A stretch of DNA of 64,000 nt from Myxocyprinus asiaticus (lineage: Eukaryota; Chordata; Actinopteri; Cypriniformes; Catostomidae). Below the pieces are notes generated by a model, which worked only from the letters and a program-made list of their open reading frames with translations, was not told the DNA's origin and did no database searches. Below, one piece after another: positions 56,307-64,000 of this stretch (within the stretch, counting starts at the first letter, position 1; every line of letters begins with the position of its first letter). The DNA lies in NCBI RefSeq assembly GCF_019703515.2, contig NC_059382.1, forward strand, positions 17,537,001 to 17,601,000, written 5' to 3'. Position numbers and translations under genes: made by a program.

Positions 56307-58063
56307 CTGAAAAGAGAAAAATGCATTAATTAACAATTGAACAGAAACATGCAATCTCTCAAGCAGCTCACTGTATAAACTGTATCCTGTAGAAGGCCTG
56401 CCATTTTAGATGGGATGGGCTAATATTGAGGGGTCATCCTGTGTGTTGTGCACAGGCTCTCTTTCTCTCACTCACAGAGAGCATTTAGCATTAATAATGA
56501 ATGAACACAGTGCTAGGAAGAGCAGCTCTTTCCCAAGAGTTCTTTGGGGAAACTAAATACAAAAACACCCTGTGTTCACACAACATTAGTCCTTTGGCCT
56601 GACAGCACAAATTAAAACAAATCTTCATCTCAGAAGAAAGAGCTTCTGAGGGCAGAATGAAGGCAATTGGAGGTACTGTACAAGGTCTGTTTCACACATA
56701 CTGCTTCTGCAGAACATGTTCATTTTGGTGCTCATAACATTTACAGCATTCTCTCAGTCTACTGCCAAACAGACAACACATTGAGAATGCACTATCAACC
56801 TAAATATCAACACAATTATCTGCAATATTGGCTTTAATGAACATATAATTCTATAATAGCAAACCACTCACCAACTGCTTGAAAAAAAAAAAAAAAAAAG
56901 ACATCTGTGCCGGGCTTTAGGGAACTAACACACGCAGTGACAGGCGCACAGTTTCTACTGAATAAATCTGAATGACTCAATATAAGGCAGTCTATATTCT
57001 GCAATTTACAGAACACAGTTTATGTTTTACAGTAGTTTATAATGCGTTCCGTGTAAATTAATTTCCATTTAGATGTAAATGCGATTTTCTCTTCATGCAA
57101 ATTAGATTAAAAGATCAAGTTTGTACTAGTTCTCAATTGCTTATTAAAATTATATAACTTGTTTAATTATACAGCCAAACTGTGTAATTTCTGGCCATTA
57201 TCACAGGAAAACTCCACATGGTGCCTAGAAATTTTCTGTACTTTATTTACTTTGTTACTTTTATATATTACTTATTATTTAAAGCTTTTTATTATTGTTT
57301 TAATTTGTAATATACATATTTTTTTATTAATAATAAAATAAATATTTTAAGGCAGTCACTTCCTTTGACTTTTAATTTCTGATTTGTGAAGCACTTTGAG
57401 CTGCACTTGATGTATGAAAGGTGCTATACAAATGTACTTTTCTTTTCACTACAGAGCTGCAGCTCTGTGATGCAGCAGAAACTTTGTCAGTGTGAAAGCT
57501 CTACACGCGCATGCCCCACAGGCGCAGTATGTGTAAAACAGACCTAAAAGATAGCGGCCTGATCAAGAACCTGTCAAACTAGCCTCCACTGTCGAGTGTT
57601 TTTTTCTCTGCACCTATTGTAAACAGACAGATGTCGAAGGGTTATTAATCCAGTTTCTATGGGATTACACCTGCCTGCTGGTCTAATCAACTGTCAGTCC
57701 AAACAGACCAAAGTGACAGAGCACTGACAGCAAACTTAATCATTCCAATAAGACTTTAAAGGGCCGTGCACTAAATCACACAGGAGGCACTGTCATTTCT
57801 GCCTGCTGACATTTCTATAGTGCTATGCTGCAGAGTCCTGTCGATCGATGGGGGGAGAGCTAGGTAACAGGATGAGCACAGCACGTGCCACACAAACTCA
57901 GGGAGTAAGCAGAGGAGCAGACAAAGGCACCAACGCCGGTCCTGCTGAAACTAGAACCTCCAGGGCCTGCACAACAGAAAATGGCTGGGCACAAGAAGTG
58001 CATTACACAAGGTTCAATATCACCCCCTGGTGGTATATATGAATAACACAATTTATGATGTAC
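56307..58063. other. gosr1 intron upstream part, mostly unrecognised
   Basis: 57375-57430 (GTGAAGCACTTTGAGCTGCA ... GGTGCTATACAAAT) is a word common at the 3' ends of fish LINE or SINE repeats. An A-run lies at 56881-56899. No upstream gosr1 exon found. Confidence 0.4.
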
Positions 58064-58343
58064 TGGGATAGTTTCCCCAAAAATGTTAATTATATCATCA
58101 TATACTTCATGTTGTTCCAAACCCAACTTTCATATAAGGAGATGTTAGAACGAACCTTAGCGTCACTCACTGTTCACTTTCATTGTATAGATAACGATTA
58201 AATGAAAATGAATGGCGACTGAGGGTGTCATTCTGTCTAACACTGTCATTCTGCTTTCCACAGAAGAGAGAAAGTCTTCGGAGCAACATGAGGGTGCATG
58301 AATGATGACAGAATTTTCATTTTTGGGTGAACTATCCTTTTAA
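58064..58343. mobile_element. Short MITE, GGATAGTTTCCCCAAAAATG family (copy 5)
   Basis: It starts TGGGATAGTTTCCCCAAAAA and ends TTTTGGGTGAACTATCCTTTTAA with a right TTAA. The inner arms around CACTCACTGTTCACTTTCATTG mirror GAATGGCGACTGAGG. Confidence 0.7.
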
Positions 58344-58933
58344 TGATTACTTACACATTCTACAATACTAATTTGAAGAATCTATACAGAAGAAAAGACA
58401 AATAGTTCAAAGGAACAGACACAGAATGGCAGAATTCACTATATCAGACCACCCAAATAAGCCACCCACTGTAAGACAGTAATTCAGGTAAAAATAAATA
58501 TGGTTACTGCAAATAATGAGAAAATTACACATTTTAACATATTATGCCTGTGCATTAAGTGCAGGAAGTTCAGAACAGCTGAGATCAGCCAATAAGCAGT
58601 TTAACAATACTCATTGCTAAAGAAAGGGGATAATAGCAGAAAAGTTGAATAACTGTGACCTCATAGGATGAGCATTACAAATGTGTAATCCAAGAATGCT
58701 CATCCAAGAATGAGAACATGACAGCTCACACATTTCAGCACTTAAATAATAATGGTGCTAAAGAAGCAGCTTAGGAATCTTGAAATCGTTCATCCTTGAA
58801 TTCTAATCTATTAAAAAGATACATACATGTATGTATCTTTAAGCAATAGCTGCGGATCGGATGGCTACACCGTTCTGTATTCTTCCAAGTATATGCAACT
58901 TTAACTCGCTACTTCCAGATGTTGTACTGTCAC
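58344..58933. other. Sequence between a MITE and the LTR element
   Basis: Holds one perfect palindrome (58815-58840); otherwise nothing recognised. Confidence 0.4.
58815..58840. repeat. Perfect 26-bp palindrome
   Basis: AAAGATACATACA followed immediately by its reverse complement, centred on CATG. No spacer. Function unknown. Confidence 0.95.
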
Positions 58934-59210
58934 TGTGGCGAGGGCGAGGTTGAGTGTCCATCCAGGGAGAGGGGAAGCGGTAAGGATTCATCCCTGGGTG
59001 ACCATTAGGTCTAACATCTGTTTCTTGTTGCAGTAATCCTGGAAGAGCAATAAGAGGAGCCCACGCCGGAGCCCAGAGAGAGAGAGTGATGCACAGGAGT
59101 GCGACGCATTAGAGTATTGACCCCGACCTTGAGTGATATTGTGTGAATAAAGAGTTTAAAGATACCCGAATCACGCTTCCTCATTCCCCATACCAACCAG
59201 TCCTGTTACA
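58934..59210 (+). repeat. 5' LTR
   Basis: Starts TGTGGCGAGGGCGAGGTTGA and ends CAGTCCTGTTACA. It contains GTGTGAATAAAGAGTTTAAAG (AATAAA) near 59145, a likely polyadenylation signal. It matches the 3' LTR over its length apart from the (GA)n expansion. Confidence 0.85.
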
Positions 59211-59248
59211 GTGAAACCCGGGAACCTTCAGGAAGATAATACACCGTC

Positions 59249-59950
59249 ATGGAGTCCTCACCGCTGGCCGAAGTCATCAAGTCCCTCGCCAGCATGCACC
59301 AGGTGCAACACCAGGCCCTGCTTAAGCTGCGCCGAGACCAAGGCCAGTGTTTTCAGGCGATTCTCCGGGCTCAAGAAGAGGACCGGCAGGCGCTCAGGAG
59401 CTTCATACACTAGGAGCCACTCTCAGCCGCGACACCAGACCCAACACCTTCCATGCCCCTTCTTACCCTGATGAAAATGGGCCTGCATGATGAACCAGAG
59501 GCATTCCTCGAGTTGTTTGAGCGAACGTCAGAGCTGTGGAAATGGCTGAAATCAGAGTGGGCTGGCCCGCCTCCTGCCGCTGTTGTCTGGGGAAGCCCAG
59601 CTCACGTTCCAACCTCTGCCTGCCGTGAACCTCCTGGTATATAAGGACTTAAAGAAAGCCGTGATGCAACGTGTCAGCCACAGCCCCGAGCAACAACGAC
59701 AGCACTTCCGCTTGCTGATGCCGAGCGAGTGCGGCCACCCTTTTGCATTCGTCCAACAGCTCCGTGACGCCTGCCAGAAGTGGCTGCTGGTAGAGGAGCT
59801 TGACGCTGAGGGAGTCATTGATCTGGTGGTGCTGGAGTGGTTCGTCCTTCGTCTGCCGACCAGAACAGCAGAATGGGTCTAGTGCCACCACCCGGCGTCG
59901 CTGGAAGAGGTCGTACAGCTGGCTGAGGCCGTACAGCTGGCTGAGGACCA
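59249..59950 (+). pseudogene. gag-like remnant with SCAN-like capsid segment
   Basis: ATG 59249 opens MESSPLAEVIKSLASMHQVQ with a helical Gln/Arg-rich stretch and a stop at 59411. Later frames include LMKMGLHDEPEAFLELFERT (59463) and LSGEAQLTFQPLPAVNLLVY. The segment 59700-59880 reads QQHFRLLMPSECGHPFAFVQ, then QLRDACQKWLLVEELDAEGV and LVVLEWFVLRLPTRTAEWV. This matches the SCAN pattern (FR, QL..C..WL, E.., LVLE.F...LP...WV), and a stop follows at 59880. Published work derived the vertebrate SCAN domain from the capsid of Gmr1-like elements, so the match is expected. Several frames, no complete product. Confidence 0.75.
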
Positions 59951-60218
59951 TATGGCAGCATACCCAGGGGCGGAGCAGCCCTCGTTTTCTCTCTCTCCTC
60001 ACTCTCTCGCTCCCTCTCTACCCCGCCCCCCCCCCCCCGTATCTGGTCCCCACCCCACGCTGTTTCCCTGGAAATGGGGGACATTTACTCCCAAACCGTC
60101 TCCCTGGTCCCAGGGGTTTGTCCAGCCGGTGGTCCCCCTTGTTATTCCAGACAGCTCATCATAATCCAATGGCAGGTCACTTAGGGTGAGAAAAAACACA
60201 AAACCATCTAATGGCCCC

Positions 60219-60996
60219 TTTCTATTGGCCGGGCATTCACGGGGATGTTCGCAGGTGGTGTGTGGCATGCTGTGAATGTCAGATGGTGAATTGACTGGCA
60301 ACTCCAAAAGTGCCATTGCGCCCTCTGCCATTAATCAAGGTCCCCTCCGCCACGAGAATTGGCATGGACCTCGTTGGGCCATTAGAACAGATGGTACACG
60401 GACGTTGCTTTGTGTTAGTTCTGGTGGATTACGCAGCGCGATATCCAGAAGCAGTGCCTCTGTGCAACATCTCAGCACGTAGTGTTGCGGAGGCACTCTT
60501 CAGGATTATCTCCTGAGTGGGGATTCCGAAGGATAAGTAGCTCAAACCCCTGTTATTCACAGTCTGAGAGGTCCCCCAAGCCTCCACAGGGTTTTCCCCA
60601 TTCAAGCTGCTGTACGGGCGTCGGCTGTGAGGCGTGCTCGACGTCATGCAGGAAGCTTGAGAGGAGGGACCTTAAAACAGTAAAAATGAAATTCAGTATG
60701 TTCTTGATCTTAAATCAAAACTCCACACTTTAGGTCAACTAACACAGGAGAATTTGCTCCAAGCTCAAGAACGCCAAAGCTGGCTGTATGATAGGGGAGC
60801 TCGGCTATGGGAATTTGCACCAGGAGGCAAAGTGCTTGTATTACTCCCAACCTCAAGCTCCAAATTACTCGCCAAGTGGCAAGGGCCCTTTGAGGTCACA
60901 CAACGAGTGGAAGATCTCGATTATGAGGTAAAACGAACAGATAGAGGTGACGCACGTCAAATATACCATCTTAACCTCTGGAGCTCGGGCTGGAGG
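60219..60996 (+). pseudogene. Integrase-like remnant, upstream of reverse transcriptase
   Basis: FYWPGIHGDVRRWCVACCEC (60219-60278) is the end of the zinc-binding part. The catalytic core follows: RIGMDLVGPLEQMVHGRCFV with the first Asp (60363), then LVLVDYAARYPEAVPLCNIS with the second Asp (60424). A stop and a deletion fall after SVAEALFRII (60515), removing the expected catalytic Glu region. Next comes GFSPFKLLYGRRL (about 60590, shifted frame), and the C-terminal part LLPTSSSKLLAKWQGPFEVT ... IYHLNLW (about 60840-60980). Frame changes occur throughout. Confidence 0.8.
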
Positions 60997-61079
60997 TGAA
61001 CTTAAAACCCAATCATCTCACCCACACACTTGTGGAGACCACCTATCACCGTCTCAACTCACAGACGTTGCAAAATTGC

Positions 61080-61500
61080 AGAAATTACACCAATTCGTGG
61101 AGCTTCCGTTCGGTTTGTTTGGGGCTCCGGCTATGTTCCAGCAGCTCATGGACCGAGTCCTCCCACACGTTACTTATGCCGCTGACTATTTAGACGATAT
61201 AATTATTTACAGTAATGATTGGCAGCAGCACCTGCAACATCTGAGGGCTGTCCTGAGGTCATTGAGGTGAGCGGGGCTCACGGCAAACCCAAAGAAGTGC
61301 ACAATTGGGCGGGTGGAGGTACGGTATCTGGGCTTCCATTTGGACCACGGGCAGGTGTGGCACCAAATCGATAAAACCGCAGTGATTGCAGCCTCCCCGA
61401 GACCTAAGACAAAAAAGGAGATAGGACAGTTCCTGGGGCTGGCTGGCTACTATCGTGGTTTTTACAGAATTATTCGGCTGTCACCAGCACGCTGACTGAT
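61080..61500 (+). pseudogene. Reverse transcriptase remnant (second half of the palm)
   Basis: It reads FVELPFGLFGAPAMFQQLMD (from 61098), then AADYLDDIIIYSNDW with the catalytic YLDD at 61187-61198. A stop at 61268 (TGA) follows, then CTIGRVEVRYLGFHLDHGQV and TKKEIGQFLGLAGYYRGFYR. The fingers and first palm motifs are absent, and the connection and RNase H are replaced by the 3' LTR shortly after 61540. It lies downstream of the integrase remnant. Confidence 0.85.
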
Positions 61501-61551
61501 CTTATTGTGGGCAGGCCGGATGGCTCCCTGGACTGAGTCAGGCAGTGGGAA

Positions 61552-61692
61552 TGGGTGGCGAGGGCGTGGTTGAGTGTCCATCCAGGGAGAGGGGAAGTGG
61601 TAAGGATTCATCCCTGGATGACAATTAGGTCTAACAGCTGTGTCTTGCTGCAGTAATCTGGGAAGAGCGATAAGAGGAGCCCACGCCAGAGC

Positions 61693-61733
<41 letters not shown>

Positions 61734-61859
61734 GAAAGTGACTGATGCACAGGAGTGCGACGCATTGGAGCACTGACCCCGACTTTGAGTGTTATTGTGT
61801 GAATAAAGAGTTTAAAGATACCTGAACCACGCTTCCTCATATCCCATACCGACCAGTCA
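61552..61859 (+). repeat. 3' LTR with expanded (GA)n
   Basis: GGGTGGCGAGGGCGTGGTTG at the start follows a purine-rich run (GCAGTGGGAATGGG). It carries a (GA)n tract at 61695-61731, longer than the short GA run of the 5' LTR near 59083-59093. The right end stops at ACCAGTCAC, lacking the CTGTTACA of the 5' LTR. Confidence 0.8.
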
Positions 61860-62789
61860 CCATCTACTATGGAAGAATCGCTACTTAGCCACAGCCGACA
61901 CTACGTGACAGACAAGGGAAGTAAATGTTATGTTTTAAGAAATTATGTGAATTGAGCGCAGTATAGTAGCTGAAACATCCTCCTCAAAACTCATATGTTA
62001 AATGTATTTACCACGGTTGGTTAAAACAGACTTAAATTACATCAAAAATCCATTATTTAATAATAATATCTAGGTTTTTAGACTTGTTGACATTGTTTAA
62101 AAGTAAAAACTAACAGAAAGTTATCATTTAACACTAAAAGCATCCCTTCTCTTGCGGTTTTTAAATGATTTTTTTGGTACTGGAATTAATGAATGCTCCA
62201 TTCCACCATCCTCTTTGTGATTGCTAAGTGATTTTTGCATATGTCTTGGCTACAGTGATTGATAATTTTATTTCCGGTCGTTATAGCTGTTCCATTTGCT
62301 TCAAGTCCCTAATAACCTGCTAAAAGCTGGTATGAATGAGTCTATAAAATATGCCAATCTGTGGTTCACAGGAGATCACAATACTGAGTAAACAAGAAAC
62401 TTATTGCTGGTCAGATAAGTAGGCGTCTAAAGGCAGTGGGTGGGTGATACTGCTCATTTGTGTAAATACAGAATGTTTTCCAGTGCTAAGTGACAGATGA
62501 ATTGAGCCCAAATCCCACTCTGACAGCCAGTTTTATTCTACTGAAAAAATACATTCAAGATCAATGGCTGGGAGATATTCAGAGGTTTTTTTTTGTTAAC
62601 ATATAGTACCGCAACACAAATTAAACAAGCAGCCCACAGAGGTGCTATGACTTTGCACCTCAGATCAATAACAGTGTAATGGCTACATTTTTTATTCAGC
62701 TTAGGGGATCCCACAGTGTTAAGGCAAAAGGGTCAAAGTGACTGCATAACCTGCAAATATGTTCATGGACAGGACCATCACTTAAGATA
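61860..62789. other. Sequence between the LTR element and the right-end Tc1, nothing recognised
   Basis: No exon, terminus or repeat identified. Confidence 0.35.
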
Positions 62790-64000
62790 TACAGGTGCTG
62801 GTCATATAATTAGAATATCATCAAAAAGTTGATTTATTTCACTAATTCCATTCAAAAAGTGAAACTTGTATATTATATTCATTCATTACACACAGACTGA
62901 TATATTTCAAATGTTTATTTCTTTTAATTTTGATGATTATAACTGACAACTAAGGAAAATCCCAAATTCAGTATCTCAGAAAATTAGAATATTACTTAAG
63001 ACCAATACAAAGAAAGGATTTTTAGAAATCTTGGCCAACTGAAAAGTATGAACATGAAAAGTATGAGCATGTACAGCACTCAGTACTTAGTTGGGGCTCC
63101 TTTTGCCTGAATTACTGCAGCAATGCGGCGTGGCATGGAGTCGATCAGTCTGTGGCACTGCTCAGGTGTTATGAGAGCCCAGGTTGCTCTGATAGTGGCC
63201 TTCAGCTCTTCTGCATTGTTGGGTCTGGCATATCGCATCTTCCTCTTCACAATACCCCATAGATTTTCTATGGGGTTAAGGTCAGGTGAGTTTGCTGGCC
63301 AATTAAGAACAGGGATACCATGGTCCTTAAACCAGATACTGGTTGCTTTGGCACTGTGTGCAGGTGCCAAGTCCTGTTGGAAAATGAAATCTGCATCTCC
63401 ATAAAGTTGGTCAGCAGCAGGAAGCATGAAGTGCTCTAAAACTTCCTGGTATACGGCTGCGTTGACCTTGGACCTCAGAAAACACAGTGGACCAACACCA
63501 GCAGATGACATGGCACCCCAAACCATCACTGACTGTGGAAACTTTACACTGGACCTCAAGCAACGTGGATTGTGTGCCTCTCCTCTCTTCCTCCAGACTC
63601 TGGGACCCTGATTTCCAAAGGAAATGCAAAATTTACTTTCATCAGAGAACATAACTTTGGACCACTCAGCAGCAGTCCAGTCCTTTTTGTCTTTAGCCCA
63701 GGCGAGACGCTTCAGACGCTGTCTGTTGTTCAAGAGTGGCTTGACACAAGGAATGCGACAGCTGAAACCCGTGTCTTGCATACGTCTGTGCATAGTGGTT
63801 CTCCCCCACATTTTTGAATGGGTTTTGTTTCACAATCCTCTCCAGGGTACGGTTATCACTATTGCTTGTACACTTTTTTCTACCACATCTTTTCCTTCCC
63901 TTCGCCTCTCTATTAATGTGCTTGGACACAGAGCTCTGTGAACAGCCAGCCTCTTTTGCAATTACCTTTTGTGTCTTGCCCTCCTTGTGCAACGTGTCAA
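62790..64000 (-). mobile_element. Tc1-like element (TACAGGTGCTGGTCATATA family), runs off the window
   Basis: One terminus is at 62790 (TACAGGTGCTGGTCATATAA). The transposase reads on the minus strand from beyond the right edge to 63080. The other terminus is outside the window. Confidence 0.88.
63080..63992 (-). pseudogene. Tc1 transposase, catalytic domain open, N-terminal frame break
   Basis: The N-terminal part (63992-63800) has KTQKVIAKEAGCSQSSVSKH, a helix-turn-helix, and GRKKCTSNSDNRTLERIVKQ. Near 63811 a deletion of roughly 15-20 residues and a frame change separate it from the catalytic frame 63811-63080 (243 residues). That frame includes CRIPCVKPLLNNRQRLKRLA, MFSDESKFCISF (first Asp), FIFQQDLAPAHSAKA (second Asp), SPDLNPIENLWG (Glu) and the C-terminal AKGAPTKY. 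The DDE triad is intact, and this is the longest uninterrupted transposase frame in the window. The N-terminus continues past the window edge. Confidence 0.88.

Larger units (their letters stand above)
58934..61859 (+). mobile_element. Degenerate Gypsy-class LTR retroelement, Gmr1-like domain order
   Basis: Two LTRs (58934-59210 and about 61552-61859) enclose gag-, integrase- and reverse transcriptase-like remnants in the order gag, integrase, reverse transcriptase. Most Ty3/Gypsy elements have integrase after RNase H; integrase first is the hallmark of Gmr1-like elements known from fish. The protease, the first half of the reverse transcriptase and RNase H are missing, so it is a deleted, non-autonomous copy. 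GTCAC precedes the left LTR (58929-58933) and is found at the right edge (61856-61860), a possible 5-bp target duplication. Confidence 0.8.

Noticed and set aside
59211..59226. Primer binding site directly after the 5' LTR (GTGAAACCCGGGAA)
   Set aside because: The position is right, but it does not begin with the usual TGG and I could not match it to a specific tRNA 3' end.
59815..60331. Several long overlapping frames on both strands in the LTR element
   Set aside because: They are GC-rich shadows of the gag and integrase remnants or cover the C-run at 60026-60039.
56307..64000. Upstream gosr1 exons within the right end of the window
   Set aside because: I looked for sequence encoding the preceding conserved part of the protein on the minus strand and found none; it probably lies beyond 64000.

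Overview
The window looks like nuclear DNA of a bony fish, most likely a cyprinid or close relative. The protein-coding content is a few vertebrate exons separated by long AT-rich introns with GT/AG borders. The rest is dominated by fish-type transposons: Sleeping Beauty-like and other Tc1/mariner elements, TTAA-bounded foldback MITEs, tRNA-derived SINEs, a LINE, a PIF/Harbinger-like element and a Gypsy-class LTR element. I see no operons, CRISPR array, rRNA or convincing tRNA gene. The species assignment is inference from repeat content.

Layout of host genes. (1) 524-4975, plus strand: a decayed copy of an AIPL1-type gene (FKBP-like/TPR co-chaperone). Four exon remnants are in the correct order, but with stops, frameshifts and small deletions. 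(2) 7928-21029, plus strand: a complete three-exon gene for TRARG1 (TUSC5), a CD225/dispanin-family membrane protein of GLUT4 vesicles, with a 12.45 kb first intron. (3) 26503-56306, minus strand: the last four coding exons of GOSR1 (Golgi SNARE GS28), including the C-terminal SNARE region and membrane anchor; the 5' exons lie beyond the right edge. trarg1 and gosr1 converge tail to tail about 5.5 kb apart.

Mobile DNA. The trarg1 first intron carries a Sleeping Beauty-like element with another repeat nested in its left end, an internally deleted Tc1 element, a hAT-type MITE and TTAA-type MITEs. The gosr1 introns hold two longer Tc1 copies (27.1-30.4 kb), several short Tc1 derivatives (30.4-32.1 kb), a 0.93 kb foldback abutting another Sleeping Beauty-like copy that itself contains a SINE (33.5-36.4 kb), a SINE with an 11-bp target duplication (39.7-40.1 kb), a LINE next to a Tc1 duplication (44.3-47.3 kb), a PIF/Harbinger-like element (51.1-52.9 kb) and one more Sleeping Beauty-like copy only 113 bp from a gosr1 exon. 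Upstream of exon 56232-56306 lies an LTR retroelement (58.9-61.9 kb). It has a SCAN-like gag and its integrase 5' of its reverse transcriptase, the unusual Gmr1-type order. A Tc1 element with all three catalytic acidic residues runs off the right edge.

Every transposase or polymerase visible here carries at least one lesion, so none appears able to encode a full protein from this copy. Most of the remaining sequence is intronic or intergenic with nothing I can recognise. The most notable items are the Gmr1-type domain order with a SCAN-like gag, the clustering of TTAA-bounded foldbacks, the decayed AIPL1 copy with an acidic EQ-rich repeat tail, and a possible two-exon BED-finger (hAT-derived) unit inside the trarg1 intron.
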